Position numbers and translations under genes: made by a program. Positions 25,354-34,886 of a stretch of 64,000 nucleotides of DNA are shown here, piece by piece. The notes below the pieces were generated by a model. It saw only the letters and a list, made by a program, of their open reading frames with translations, ran no database searches and was not told where the DNA came from. Source of the DNA: Enterococcus_D entomosocium (GTDB lineage Bacteria > Bacillota > Bacilli > Lactobacillales > Enterococcaceae); the NCBI RefSeq assembly GCF_030441895.1, contig NZ_JARJAS010000003.1. One strand, written 5' to 3'. Numbering within the stretch: the stretch's first letter is position 1; the number at the start of each line of letters is the position of its first letter.

Positions 25354-27174
25354 TTAGTCAAACAAACCAGTCGTTAAACTGTATTGCTCTCCTTGTAGCA
25401 CATCATATTGGATCAAATTGTAGGCATCATAGATTTCTTGGGCTTCTTGATCCAACGCAAGAGTCGTCTGCCATTGTCCCTCTTGATAATATTGACCCAG
25501 TTCAAAAGCCGGCAACTCATCTTGCAAGCCCAACAACAACTGGTAAAACCCGCTGGTTGGTTGATCACTGGCTTCTAATAGGTTCGGCGCAAAATAAAAA
25601 GGACTTGTTACTGGTACATCTTCTGGCGCAAAATTCCCTTGCGAATCAACCATCAAAAATTCGGTTTCATGCAGGGCAGCCGTTTCATTTTGATCCTTGA
25701 TCTCATCGGCATAAATGCCTGGTAAATGATCTCCCCAAAAGACGACCAACGTTCGCCGATCTAGCTGCTCTAATTCAGCCACAAAGTTTTTCAACGCTGT
25801 ACTGCTATAAGAGATATCCTGTAGGTAGTTTTCCAAAGAAGCCATATTGCCCGGACCGCTCGCTTGGTAATTCAGCGTATCGTATTTGCCAGCATAAGGC
25901 ATATGGGTCTGCATCGTCACTAAATGGACAAATTGCGGTTGCTGATCGTTTTCCAACAATGCCAGCACTTCTTTGTAGGCCGCCTCATCAGAGATGTAAG
26001 GATTATTTTCGATTTTGTCGGTATAGGTCATCGTATCTTGATCGATAAACTGTTCAAACCCCATCACCCCATAGACATCCTTGCGTTTGTACATTGATGT
26101 ATCGTAAGGATGGATCGCCGTTGCCGTATACCCTGATTGTTCCAAGAAAGAAACCAAGGATGGCAGTTGCGTCAATTTCGGCACTAGCATCGTGTAAGGC
26201 GTTGTCATTTGCGGATTCAATAGGCCCATGGCAAAACCAGTCAACGCTTCAAATTCGATGTTTGCCGTACCGCCCCCATAATTTTGCGAAAGCATTTTTC
26301 CACTGATGGTTTGATCGGCGACGTGGTAATAGTCTTTCAACGGATCGCCGGTGATCGACAAGCCATTTAAATGGCTCGGGTCGGAAAAGCTCTCACTCAT
26401 CACATAAACGATATTTGGTGCTTCACTTTCACGGTCTTGGTTTTTCTCCGCCGCCTGTGCATTGTAGGTATCCGCAATCGCTTGGATCGCTTCTTTTGAA
26501 TACCCCTCAGGCTTCGTCATGGCATCTACCCGCAAGTTGTACAAAAACCCACCGATAAATCCCGTATTGTAATAGTTCATTTTTTGTGAATACGGAATCC
26601 AGAGCGCCGTCTGATTGTAGGCTTTGCGTAGAAGGTTGTTGCTGTCGTTGAAGTGTGAAACATAGACTAAGCCCAGCGAGCATACGACCAGCACTGCCCC
26701 TCGCATTACTTGTAAACGCCGGTTTAATTTGCGGCTGCGATAGATACTCCAGCCGATCGCCCCGATCGCCGCCAGAGCAAAGAGGATGGCTAAGAAAAAC
26801 GCGCCATTGCCGATCATGGTTCGTAGAAGGTCGAATTGAGTGACCATCTTTAAATCATCAGGATAGATTGGTTCTTGGCGATAGACCATCTTCGTATGGT
26901 TGGCGTACCCTAAGATTCCGATGACGACACTATAAAAGATGCCCCCGATCAGTACTGAACCTGCCAAACTGGCAAACACCCCATACACCAGCAGTAGCAC
27001 CCCACAAGCCAAGAAAAACTTTGCTGTATGCCACGAAAAGGCAAATTTCAAGGCTAATTCAACGGAAAGATTGTTTTGACACCATTGCAAATATAAATTA
27101 CTGAAAATGATCAACAGGACGATGGCGATGCCTTTTAATGCGATCTTCAGATAAGGATGGCTATTTATTTTCAC
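25354..27174 (-). CDS. LTA synthase family sulfatase-fold membrane protein
   Basis: 606 residues. Five membrane helices in the first ~190 residues, then an extracellular alkaline-phosphatase-superfamily domain: NIVYVMSESFSDPS, the nucleophile region GGGTANIEFEALTGFAMG with a candidate Thr, THMPYAGKY, and FWGDHLPGIYADE. This is the LtaS/MdoB layout. Such enzymes transfer glycerol phosphate onto lipoteichoic acid or modify glycans; whether this is the main LTA synthase or a paralogue is open. GTG start, with GGAGG 11 bases upstream. Confidence 0.88.
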   Translation of the reverse strand: MKINSHPYLKIALKGIAIVLLIIFSNLYLQWCQNNLSVELALKFAFSWHTAKFFLACGVLLLVYGVFASLAGSVLIGGIFYSVVIGILGYANHTKMVYRQEPIYPDDLKMVTQFDLLRTMIGNGAFFLAILFALAAIGAIGWSIYRSRKLNRRLQVMRGAVLVVCSLGLVYVSHFNDSNNLLRKAYNQTALWIPYSQKMNYYNTGFIGGFLYNLRVDAMTKPEGYSKEAIQAIADTYNAQAAEKNQDRESEAPNIVYVMSESFSDPSHLNGLSITGDPLKDYYHVADQTISGKMLSQNYGGGTANIEFEALTGFAMGLLNPQMTTPYTMLVPKLTQLPSLVSFLEQSGYTATAIHPYDTSMYKRKDVYGVMGFEQFIDQDTMTYTDKIENNPYISDEAAYKEVLALLENDQQPQFVHLVTMQTHMPYAGKYDTLNYQASGPGNMASLENYLQDISYSSTALKNFVAELEQLDRRTLVVFWGDHLPGIYADEIKDQNETAALHETEFLMVDSQGNFAPEDVPVTSPFYFAPNLLEASDQPTSGFYQLLLGLQDELPAFELGQYYQEGQWQTTLALDQEAQEIYDAYNLIQYDVLQGEQYSLTTGLFD

Positions 27175-27292
27175 GAAGGAACATTCCTCCTTTTCTACAC
27201 GTTCTAGGTACCCTCGTATTTTATGCTTTCAAGACAAGAAAGTAAAGCCAGGGCAAGAAGCTTTTGTTATTTTTAAAGAAAGCAACCCTCAT

Positions 27293-27330
27293 AAAAAAAG
27301 AGTCTAAGGTTTCTTGCCCCCTAGACTCTT
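27293..27330 (-). terminator. Terminator of the nadE operon
   Basis: Minus strand AAGAGTCTAGG ... CCTTAGACTCTT followed by TTTTT. Confidence 0.8.
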
Positions 27331-27366
27331 CTTTCTATCTGAATGGAACGGAATCACTGGTTTCGT

Positions 27367-28191
27367 TTATTTCCAAAAATCATCAAAAATCGTGACTGGC
27401 AAGTGGCGTTTGTGTTGCGTTTTGTTCCACCAGTTTTCAATGGTTTGTTGGGCTTCAGCCGCAATTTCCTTGCCTTCTAAATAGTCATCGATGTCGTTGT
27501 AGGTCACTCCTAAAGCTGCTTCATCTGCCACTAAAGGTTTGCCGTCTTCCAAGTCCGCAGTTGGGACTTTTGTATACAATGCTTCTGGTGCGCCTAAGTA
27601 TTGCAAGAGTTGGCGGCCTTGGCGTTTGTTTAAACGAAACAGTGGTAAGATATCGGCACCGCCATCGCCGTATTTCGTAAAGAAGCCGGTGATATTTTCA
27701 GCAGCGTGATCCGTACCCAGAACAGCTCCTGCTTTTTCACCCGCAATGGCATATTGCGTAATCATCCGTTGACGGGCTTTGATATTGCCTTTATTAAAGT
27801 CAGAAACCGCTAAGCCTGCTTCTTCCACCGCTTGCACTTGGGCATCGACGGCGGCTTTGATGTTTACCCGCAGCTCAATATCTGGTTTGATAAATTCAAT
27901 GGCTTTTTTGGCATCTTCTTCATCTGCTTGTTCCCCATAAGGTAAGCGTACCCCTATGAACTGATAGTTGGGATTCCCGGTTTCACTGCGCATTTCCTCC
28001 ATCGTCAATTGCGCGATCCGGCCAGCTAATGTCGAATCTTGCCCACCACTGATCCCCAAGACAAACGTATGCAAGAACGAATTCTTTTGCAGATACGCCT
28101 TTAAAAAATCAATACTCTTACGAACTTCTTCTTTCGGGTCGATGGTCGGTAAGACTCCTAATTCTTTGATAATTTCTTGTTGCATGGTCAT
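27367..28191 (-). CDS. nadE: NH3-dependent NAD+ synthetase
   Basis: 274 residues. PP-loop LGISGGQDSTLAGRIAQ near residue 45, GTDHAAENITGFFTKYGDGGAD, and RLNKRQGRQLLQYLGAP all match bacterial NadE that uses ammonia rather than glutamine (no nitrilase domain). It completes NAD synthesis. GAGGAGG lies seven bases before the ATG. It follows pncB by 62 bases, forming a nicotinate-salvage operon. Confidence 0.95.
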   Translation of the reverse strand: MTMQQEIIKELGVLPTIDPKEEVRKSIDFLKAYLQKNSFLHTFVLGISGGQDSTLAGRIAQLTMEEMRSETGNPNYQFIGVRLPYGEQADEEDAKKAIEFIKPDIELRVNIKAAVDAQVQAVEEAGLAVSDFNKGNIKARQRMITQYAIAGEKAGAVLGTDHAAENITGFFTKYGDGGADILPLFRLNKRQGRQLLQYLGAPEALYTKVPTADLEDGKPLVADEAALGVTYNDIDDYLEGKEIAAEAQQTIENWWNKTQHKRHLPVTIFDDFWK

Positions 28192-28253
28192 AGAAACGCC
28201 TCCTCTTATTTTTTGAAGCAGCTGACTGATCCTAGGACCAGCGCAGTTGCGGA

Positions 28254-29720
28254 TTACAAAATCGCGCCATTGGTTTGTTTACGTACTTTTTCAATCGTCC
28301 GCATTTTATGATCCCAACATTCTTGCGAGAGATCGACTGGGTATTTCTGTGGATTCAAGTCACGTTTGTACTCATCCCAAAGGGAATCCAAGCAATTCGT
28401 CGCATAGGCTTTGACGTGTTCTAAGTCAGGCACTTGATACACTTGCTGGCCATCTACAAAGATGTCTTGCAACAATGGTCGCGCATCAAAGTTCGTCACT
28501 GTTTTGTTGATAAAAGTGTGAACAGGATGGAACATGAACAGTTCGTCTGCAGCTTGGGGATTTTCTTCCCATAGCGTGACATAATCGCCTTCGGACTTGC
28601 CGTCCGATTTACGGGTGATCCGCCAGACTTGTTTTTTTCCAGGGGTCGAAACCTTTTCGGCATTGCTGGATAATTTGATGGTGTCGATCATTTCTCCCTG
28701 CTCATTTTCGATGGCAACCAGTTTATAAACCGCGCCTAATGCCGGTTGATCGTAAGCGGTGATCAGCTTGGTGCCGACACCCCACACATCGATTTTCGCC
28801 TTTTGCATTTTCAAGCTTAAAATCGTATTTTCGTCTAGATCATTGGAAGCATAGACTTTGGCTTCCGTGAATCCCGCTTCATCCAGCTGTTCACGGACTT
28901 TTTTCGAGATATACGCCATATCGCCGCTGTCGATCCGCACACCTAAGAAATTGATTTTATCCCCCATCTCTTTGGCCACACGAATCGCATTTGGCACACC
29001 TAAACGCAATGTATCATAGGTATCGACTAAGAATACGCAATCTTTGTGGGTTTGGGCATATGCCATAAATGCATCATAGTCATTGCCGTAGGATTGCACG
29101 AGGGAATGGGCGTGGGTTCCGCTGGCTGGGATGCCAAAAATCTTCCCTGCCCGCACATTACTCGTCGCATCCGCTCCGCCAATATAGGCCGCTCGAGTCC
29201 CCCAAATGGCTGCATCCAATTCTTGTGCCCGCCGTGAACCAAATTCCAACAAGGGATCCGTGCCGATCACGGATTTGATGCGGGCAGCTTTCGTGGCGAT
29301 CAAGGTTTGGAAATTGACCATATTTAGTAACGCCGTTTCGATCAGCTGCGCTTGTGCCAACGGCCCTTCTACTTGTATGATCGGTTCATTGTTGAAGACC
29401 AAATCGCCTTCTAACGCTGAACGAACGGTACAAGCAAACTTGAACTCTTTTAGATACTCTAAAAAGGCTTCTGGGTAGCCGCCGATTTCTCGCAAGTAGG
29501 CAATATCCGTTTCTGAAAAGGATAAATCGTTCAAATAATCGATCAATCGTTCCAGACCGGCAAAGATCGCATAGCCGTTTTCAAAAGGCATGTCACGGAA
29601 ATAGCATTCAAACACCGCATTACGATCGGCTCTGCCTAACTCCCAATAGGTTTGCATCATGTTGATTTGGTAGAGATCAGTGTGTAGCGTCAAGCTGTCA
29701 TCTTTAAATAATTTCTGCAT
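28254..29720 (-). CDS. pncB: Nicotinate phosphoribosyltransferase
   Basis: 488 residues. TDLYQINMMQTYWELGRADRNAVFE at the start (given in part), LLEFGSRRAQELDAA with the phosphorylated-His region nearby (GTHAHSLVQSYG), and GVRIDSGDMAYISKKVR. It converts nicotinate and PRPP to nicotinate mononucleotide using ATP. AGAGGGAG precedes the ATG. First gene of the pncB-nadE pair; no NiaR-type site was recognised upstream. Confidence 0.95.
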   Translation of the reverse strand: MQKLFKDDSLTLHTDLYQINMMQTYWELGRADRNAVFECYFRDMPFENGYAIFAGLERLIDYLNDLSFSETDIAYLREIGGYPEAFLEYLKEFKFACTVRSALEGDLVFNNEPIIQVEGPLAQAQLIETALLNMVNFQTLIATKAARIKSVIGTDPLLEFGSRRAQELDAAIWGTRAAYIGGADATSNVRAGKIFGIPASGTHAHSLVQSYGNDYDAFMAYAQTHKDCVFLVDTYDTLRLGVPNAIRVAKEMGDKINFLGVRIDSGDMAYISKKVREQLDEAGFTEAKVYASNDLDENTILSLKMQKAKIDVWGVGTKLITAYDQPALGAVYKLVAIENEQGEMIDTIKLSSNAEKVSTPGKKQVWRITRKSDGKSEGDYVTLWEENPQAADELFMFHPVHTFINKTVTNFDARPLLQDIFVDGQQVYQVPDLEHVKAYATNCLDSLWDEYKRDLNPQKYPVDLSQECWDHKMRTIEKVRKQTNGAIL

Positions 29721-29965
29721 GTTCTTACTCCCTCTAGCTTACTTCTTCTCATTATAGCAAAAAAAACACAAAAGACAGAAAATCTTGTTTTTTTCAAAAA
29801 AAAGTTGGGTTTTTGCCAGTACAAGGCAATCCATCTGAGAACAAATTGCTCAAAAGCATGGGTCAACCTCCTACTTATTGCGCATTATTTACGCGCTCGT
29901 ATAAGGTCGCCCCTTTGTTCAACGTTTGATTGCTCTTGCAACGTGCATGTCCCAACTTCTTTCAA

Positions 29966-30322
29966 CTAGTGTTCTTTCACAGGAAATTGAACAAGAATGA
30001 CATCTTTTCTCGGTTTAGAAAAGGTGATGCCTCTTGCTTCCATTTCTTTACGAATATTGATATTGACGGTCACGTCTTTGCGATCGACCTTCAGCAAACG
30101 ATGAATCGCTGTATCGACTTCTTCCCGACTGATTTTCTTTTTATTGTTGATCAATACTAAAGAAATCGTATCAAAACTATCCACATAGAGAATCTGCGTC
30201 CGATCAAGCGAATACAATTTATAGTATTTGATCGCTATTTTGTCGAATAGATACTTGGAGATGTTCGGGTAAAAAGTTTCCATATTTAGATTTTGGTTTA
30301 CTGGGGTTTCAATCAACTTCAT
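29966..30322 (-). CDS. DUF1827 family protein
   Basis: 118 residues: MKLIETPVNQNLN, KYYKLYSLDRTQILYVD, then KISREEVDTAIHRLL. DUF1827 is a small family largely confined to lactic acid bacteria with no known function. No membrane or secretion signal. ATG at 30322 follows AGAGGA by eight bases and overlaps the end of the HAD gene by 14 bases, so the two are coupled. Confidence 0.8.
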   Translation of the reverse strand: MKLIETPVNQNLNMETFYPNISKYLFDKIAIKYYKLYSLDRTQILYVDSFDTISLVLINNKKKISREEVDTAIHRLLKVDRKDVTVNINIRKEMEARGITFSKPRKDVILVQFPVKEH

Positions 30323-31190
30323 GCACAACATCCTCTCTCGAAACTAATTCTGTTAAAATAAAGCGGCCAACACCGCCGTCTTCCGCGCGCTCAATGGTTC
30401 GATCACAAACTGCTTTGATCGCTGGGCTGGCATTTGCTACAGCCAAAGAAACATCCACCGCTTCAAACATCGCAAGGTCATTTTCACCATCACCGATCCC
30501 GTAGCTTTTGGCAGCGGGAAAAGCTTCTAAAAAGCTACGGATCGCCGCACCTTTGGTCGCCAATGGATCAACGATTTCCAGTGTTTGGACAAAGGATTGA
30601 AAAATCGCTGCCGTTTCTGACTGGATCATCGCCCGCAGCCGTTCTCTTTTTTCGTCTGACGCTTCCATCAGTTCGATTTTGATGACCTTTATCTCTGGAT
30701 GTTCCTTCATAAACTGCAACACGTCGTCTTTATGAAGGCATTCGTTGTAGAAGAACTCGTATTTGTAGTCAGCGATGATTTGCCCTCGCTCCCCTAACTC
30801 CGCGAGTAACTGCTTACGGCTTTCTTGAAATTGCGCTTCATACAAATGCGCTTGTGGGGAAATGATGCCATGGTCAGTATGTAAGAAATAAAAAACCGCT
30901 TCTGTCTCTAAGATACCAATCACTTGTGCCAATGTCTTATAGGGTAAGGTATGCGTCAAAACAGGCGCTTCTCCTTTTATCATCAGACCGGCGCCGTTTC
31001 CGAAAATCACATCGCAGGAAAGGCCTTCTTCCGCCATCATATCTTGAACAAGCTCAAATCCTCGCCCTGTGACAAACACAAAGTGATCCCCTTGGGCTTG
31101 TAAACAACGGATGGCTTCTTTATTGATCTCATGAATCGGGTGCCCCATTTCTTGAAACGTCCCATCAATATCAGAAAAAACTATTTGCAT
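30309..31190 (-). CDS. Cof-type HAD-superfamily hydrolase
   Basis: 293 residues. Motif I VFSDIDGTFQEMG at residues 4-16, VFVTGRG, and motif IV SYGIGDGENDLAMFEAVD. A type IIB cap lies between. The usual Leu after DGT is replaced by Phe, a minor variation. A phosphatase for an unknown metabolite. Co-transcribed with the DUF1827 gene; GGAAG precedes the ATG. Confidence 0.88.
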   Translation of the reverse strand: MQIVFSDIDGTFQEMGHPIHEINKEAIRCLQAQGDHFVFVTGRGFELVQDMMAEEGLSCDVIFGNGAGLMIKGEAPVLTHTLPYKTLAQVIGILETEAVFYFLHTDHGIISPQAHLYEAQFQESRKQLLAELGERGQIIADYKYEFFYNECLHKDDVLQFMKEHPEIKVIKIELMEASDEKRERLRAMIQSETAAIFQSFVQTLEIVDPLATKGAAIRSFLEAFPAAKSYGIGDGENDLAMFEAVDVSLAVANASPAIKAVCDRTIERAEDGGVGRFILTELVSREDVVHEVD

Positions 31191-31249
31191 CTTATCTTCC
31201 TTTCTTTGTTATAATTATAGCACATTTTAAAAAACGCAAAAAAATTTTC

Positions 31250-31280
31250 TTGACTTTGTCGTTACGTCAACCTTTAGGAT
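31250..31280 (+). promoter_or_regulatory. MerR-type promoter with central operator
   Basis: -35 TTGACT and -10 TAGGAT with a 19-base spacer, the long spacing typical of MerR-family targets. The near-palindrome TTGTCGTTACGTCAA (31256-31270) fills the spacer, so the MerR gene that follows probably regulates itself. Confidence 0.65.
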
Positions 31281-31304
31281 ACAGGTGTAAGGAGGGAAAA
31301 GCCG

Positions 31305-32078
31305 ATGGAATATACGATCAGTGCCTTAGCCAAACTGTCAGGAGTCAGCAGCCGTACCCTGCGGTATTATGATCAGATCAAGCTGTTACAACCGCAACGC
31401 ACCAACTCAGCTGGTTACCGTATCTACGGGAGACAGGAAGTCGATCGCCTACAGCAGATTTTGTATTTTAAGTCTTTTGGGCTGTCATTAGAAACGATCC
31501 GCGGGATCTTGGATGAGCCGCAAGCATCGATCCAAACGGTCTTGTTGCAGCATTACCAACAGCTTTTACAAGAGCGAGCAGCCCTGGACAGTCTTTTGAC
31601 CACCTTAGCGCAAACAATTGATTATTATGAAGGAGAAAAGACGATGACCGATCAAGAGAAATTCAGTTATTTTAAGAAACAAAAAATTCGTGAAAACGAA
31701 GCAAACTACGGTGCCGAGTTACGAGAAACCTACGGTGAGGAGATCATCGAAAAAAGCAACCAAAAGTGGCAGCAGATGACCCAAGTCAATTATCAAGCAC
31801 TGACCGACAACGAAAACCGCTTATTACAGCTGTTAAAAGAGCTATTGACTGAAAAGGAAGGGAAACGAATCCCTTCTGACAAAGCCCAAATGGCTTTTGC
31901 TGCACATCAAGCATGGCTCAAACAAGCAGCACCCTTTTACTCAGCAAAATATCACCGATCTTTAGGGGAAATGTACGTTCAAGACGAGCGTTTTACCGCC
32001 TATTACGATCAAAAAGCGGGCGTCGGCAGCGCCCAGCTGTTGAAACAGATCATTGACCATTACACCGAATCCCATTAA
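31305..32078 (+). CDS. MerR-family regulator with TipAS-like ligand domain
   Basis: 257 residues. N-terminal winged helix YTISALAKLSGVSSRTLRYYDQ and a dimerising coiled coil (residues ~75-110), then a C-terminal TipAS-type domain (EEIIEKSNQKWQQM, ending QLLKQIIDHYTESH). TipAL-like proteins bind diverse antibiotics and activate drug-resistance genes. Here no target gene is adjacent on the same strand, so it may mainly control itself or distant genes. AAGGAGG precedes the ATG. Confidence 0.88.
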   Translation: MEYTISALAKLSGVSSRTLRYYDQIKLLQPQRTNSAGYRIYGRQEVDRLQQILYFKSFGLSLETIRGILDEPQASIQTVLLQHYQQLLQERAALDSLLTTLAQTIDYYEGEKTMTDQEKFSYFKKQKIRENEANYGAELRETYGEEIIEKSNQKWQQMTQVNYQALTDNENRLLQLLKELLTEKEGKRIPSDKAQMAFAAHQAWLKQAAPFYSAKYHRSLGEMYVQDERFTAYYDQKAGVGSAQLLKQIIDHYTESH

Positions 32079-32080
32079 AA

Positions 32081-32132
32081 AAACGATGCGCAAGCACTGC
32101 CCGTTCAGGGGCTTTGTTTGCGCATCGTTTCG
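32081..32132. terminator. Bidirectional terminator
   Basis: AAACGATGCGCAA pairs with TTTGCGCATCGTTT around a 25-base loop between convergent regulator genes. Confidence 0.8.
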
Positions 32133-32138
32133 TCTATG

Positions 32139-33056
32139 CTATCGTTTGATGAACTCATAGGGCATGCGATAGTTGCCGCTTTTTTCCATTATCGCCAATT
32201 GGACGGCAGTCTCCCCGCAAGCTTGCAAGTGATGATCGATCGTTGAAAGCTGCAGCAGCTCGCTGATGTATAAATTGTCCCGTCCAATCACAAGCCATTC
32301 TCCCGGCGCCTGCGACTGGATCCCAGCAGCAACATGATCCCCATTGGTGAAAATCGCTTCGACCCCTTTATCTGCAAAATAAGCAGCTGCTTCTTTGCCA
32401 TCTTCTTCCGTCAAACAATCCCAAAAGATCAAGTCTTCGGAAAAAGTCGAAAAATAGTCATGAGCCAAACGGACCGTGATTTTTGAATTGCTGCTGAGCT
32501 TGCGGCTACGTCCCAATGTCACGCCGATTTTCTGGATACCTTGTTCCTTAAAATACGTAAAGACTTCTTTGATCGATTCCTCTCGATCAATATAGGTGCA
32601 ACCGTCAGTCAAATACGAGATATTCTCACAAAAGACGATGCGACCGTAAGAACGATAAGGCAATAAGGTTTCGATCGGATTCGCCCGCGAGGCAATGATC
32701 AAGGCATCAAAGCTTTTCGCCGCAAATTCTTGCAAATACGCTTCCTCTACTTGCGGATCATAGTTCGTGGCTAAAAGCGTCACCTTATAACCCCGAGCAA
32801 ACGCTGCTGTCGTGATGCCGCTCAACAAGCGATCGAAGTACGGATGATTGACAAATGGCAGAATCACACCAATATTTTTGGTTTTACCAACACTCAACGC
32901 TCGTGCCGTGTAATTTGGAATATAGTTGACCTCTTCCATGACAGCCAGGATCTTACGACGCTTTTCTTCACTGACATACGGATTGTTATTAATGACTCGT
33001 GAAACCGTTGAGACCGAATAACCGGTCAAGCGTGCAATATCCCGAATGTTTGCCAT
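32139..33056 (-). CDS. LacI-family transcriptional regulator
   Basis: 305 residues. HTH IRDIARLTGYSVSTVSRVINN, hinge YIPNYTARALSVGKT, and a periplasmic-binding-protein-like ligand domain (IGVILPFVNHPYFDRLLSGI). It is slightly short for the family but ends in the usual place. No sugar operon is next to it; the small gene before it (33070) is its only operon partner, 13 bases away. Ligand and targets unknown. AAGGAG sits nine bases before the ATG. Confidence 0.88.
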   Translation of the reverse strand: MANIRDIARLTGYSVSTVSRVINNNPYVSEEKRRKILAVMEEVNYIPNYTARALSVGKTKNIGVILPFVNHPYFDRLLSGITTAAFARGYKVTLLATNYDPQVEEAYLQEFAAKSFDALIIASRANPIETLLPYRSYGRIVFCENISYLTDGCTYIDREESIKEVFTYFKEQGIQKIGVTLGRSRKLSSNSKITVRLAHDYFSTFSEDLIFWDCLTEEDGKEAAAYFADKGVEAIFTNGDHVAAGIQSQAPGEWLVIGRDNLYISELLQLSTIDHHLQACGETAVQLAIMEKSGNYRMPYEFIKR

Positions 33057-33069
33057 GACTCACTGCTCC

Positions 33070-33333
33070 TTAAACGAATAATTGTTCTTTCATATAGTCT
33101 ATCACACTTAACCCACATGTATAAAATTCATAGTAATCATTGTGATGAATAAAACCGATGCGCTGAGACCCGAAGTGTTCATCACACGTCAAGTGACTGA
33201 TCTCATCCACAGGAATTTCTACTAATCGTTCTTGAAAGAACCCTTTTGGCTTCGTCAATACCAGTTGTTGTCCATCAAAAGCCAACGTTACATAACAACA
33301 TTCCGCACCATTTTTCTTCATGTATGTATTCAT
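33070..33333 (-). CDS. Small conserved-type protein of unknown function
   Basis: 87 residues with alternating beta-strand pattern: CYVTLAFDGQQLVLTKP, RLVEIPVDEISHLTCDEHF, then RIGFIHHNDYYEFYTCG. It resembles small PH-like or Tubby-like folds by pattern only. No family recognised. In an operon with the LacI regulator: its stop lies within the regulator's ribosome site. The ribosome site GGCGGG lies eight bases before the ATG. Confidence 0.65.
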   Translation of the reverse strand: MNTYMKKNGAECCYVTLAFDGQQLVLTKPKGFFQERLVEIPVDEISHLTCDEHFGSQRIGFIHHNDYYEFYTCGLSVIDYMKEQLFV

Positions 33334-33466
33334 TTTTTCATCCCGCCTTCCTTTTTATAAATCAAGCATACTGTATGAAACGCGTCTCAGAGCAAGTCAT
33401 TTGTTTCACTTTTTAACAAAAACCGTTCGACCTTCATGTGAATTACTTCGCATATTTTGCTTTTGT

Positions 33467-33475
33467 TGGTACAAT
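33467..33475 (+). promoter_or_regulatory. Extended -10 promoter of the HTH gene
   Basis: TGGTACAAT (TG-G-TACAAT) about 50 bases before the GTG start; weak -35. Confidence 0.4.
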
Positions 33476-33526
33476 AAAAAGAGAACAGTGCGAAAGGAAG
33501 CGCAATTTTTTAAGGAGGACCGCAAA

Positions 33527-33775
33527 GTGACATTAGAAGAAGCTTTTTTATTAGACACCTTGCGTTGCCGCTTCAAGTTTTTAAGAGAAGAACGCGGATT
33601 GAGCCCAAAAGAAGTATGCCAGCATCTCGATGTGTCTTACCCCGATTACACCTTATACGAAGCAGGCGATCGCTTACCCGATGTATTGACGCTGCTACAC
33701 GCAGCTTCCCTCTATAATGTTTCTGTCGATTACTTACTAGGACAGACAGAACGACCAGAACGGTATTTATGCTAA
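33527..33775 (+). CDS. Small XRE-family HTH protein
   Basis: 82 residues, essentially one HTH_3 domain: RFKFLREERGLSPKEVCQHL, SYPDYTLYEAGDRLPDV, SLYNVSVDYLLGQ. Start is the GTG at 33527, eight bases after AAGGAGG; the longer in-frame extension upstream has no such site. It is monocistronic and closes with its own terminator. Targets unknown. Confidence 0.82.
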   Translation: MTLEEAFLLDTLRCRFKFLREERGLSPKEVCQHLDVSYPDYTLYEAGDRLPDVLTLLHAASLYNVSVDYLLGQTERPERYLC

Positions 33776-33790
33776 CAATCGACTTTATCG

Positions 33791-33816
33791 AAAAAACGAT
33801 CAAACGGTCGTTTTTT
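33791..33816 (+). terminator. Terminator of the HTH gene
   Basis: AAAAAACGATC-AAAC-GGTCGTTTTTT. Confidence 0.75.
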
Positions 33817-33950
33817 CTTTTGTCTCTTTCCCACTTTTAATCAATTAGCAACAATCGTTATCTAATCGAATGAAAAAATCAAAACATGCGGTTCTTCTTG
33901 AAAAAAAATGATAGAATAAACCATCATACATAGAAGGAGTTCAAATAAAC

Positions 33951-34886
33951 ATGACCTATGCACTAGAACTAACCGATTTACGCAAAGTCTATGCTACCGG
34001 CGTTGAAGCGTTGCGGGGCATAAATTTGACGGTAGAAGAAGGCGACTTTTATGCCTTGTTAGGCCCAAACGGCGCTGGAAAATCCACCACCATCGGCATT
34101 ATCACCTCTCTTGTCAATAAATCTTCCGGAAGCGTCAAAGTCTTCGGCTACGATTTAGACAAAGAATTGGTCCAAGTCAAACAACAGATTGGTCTAGTTC
34201 CCCAAGAATTCAATTTCAATCCCTTTGAAACGGTCCAGCAGATCGTGGTCAATCAAGCCGGGTATTATGGTGTCCCCCGCAACGAAGCCATCAAGCGCAG
34301 CGAAAAATACTTGAAGCAGTCGAATTTGTGGGAAAAACGCAATGTTCGTGCGCGGATGCTGTCAGGCGGGATGAAACGCCGTTTGATGATCGCTCGTGCC
34401 CTGATGCATGAACCACGGCTATTGATTTTGGATGAACCGACGGCAGGTGTCGATATCGAATTGCGTCGGGAAATGTGGAGCTTTTTGCGGGAGCTGAACC
34501 AAAATGGCACAACGATCATTTTGACGACCCATTATTTAGAAGAGGCGGAAATGCTTTGCCGCAATATCGGGATCATTCAATCTGGTGAACTGATCGAAAA
34601 CACTAGTATGAAATCTTTGTTGGCAAAACTGCAATTTGAAACCTTTCTTTTTGATATCGCACCGATCAAACAAGCACCAACGATCACTGGATATCCGATC
34701 CAAATGGAAGATGAACAGACCATCGCCGTTGAAGTCGCTCGAGACCAAGGCGTCAACGATCTTTTTGCTCAATTCAGCCAGCAAGGGATCAATGTCCTCT
34801 CCATGCGCAACAAATCCAATCGCTTGGAAGAACTATTTTTGAAAATCACCGAAGAAGCACACGAAGCGGAGGAAAACCATGTTTAG
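33951..34886 (+). CDS. ABC-2 type exporter, ATP-binding protein
   Basis: 311 residues. Walker A LLGPNGAGKSTTIGIIT, signature MLSGGMKRRLMIA, Walker B LLILDEPTAGVDIELRREMW, H-loop ILTTHYLEEAEML. It resembles YadG-type ATPases working with an ABC-2 permease, which is the next gene and overlaps by eight bases. Cargo unknown: drugs, lipids or polysaccharide are possible. AAGGAG precedes the ATG. Confidence 0.92.
   Translation: MTYALELTDLRKVYATGVEALRGINLTVEEGDFYALLGPNGAGKSTTIGIITSLVNKSSGSVKVFGYDLDKELVQVKQQIGLVPQEFNFNPFETVQQIVVNQAGYYGVPRNEAIKRSEKYLKQSNLWEKRNVRARMLSGGMKRRLMIARALMHEPRLLILDEPTAGVDIELRREMWSFLRELNQNGTTIILTTHYLEEAEMLCRNIGIIQSGELIENTSMKSLLAKLQFETFLFDIAPIKQAPTITGYPIQMEDEQTIAVEVARDQGVNDLFAQFSQQGINVLSMRNKSNRLEELFLKITEEAHEAEENHV

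Noticed and set aside
32139..33056. LacI gene as regulator of the PTS/uxu island
   Set aside because: Distance of several genes and unrelated partner; no sequence evidence for the link.
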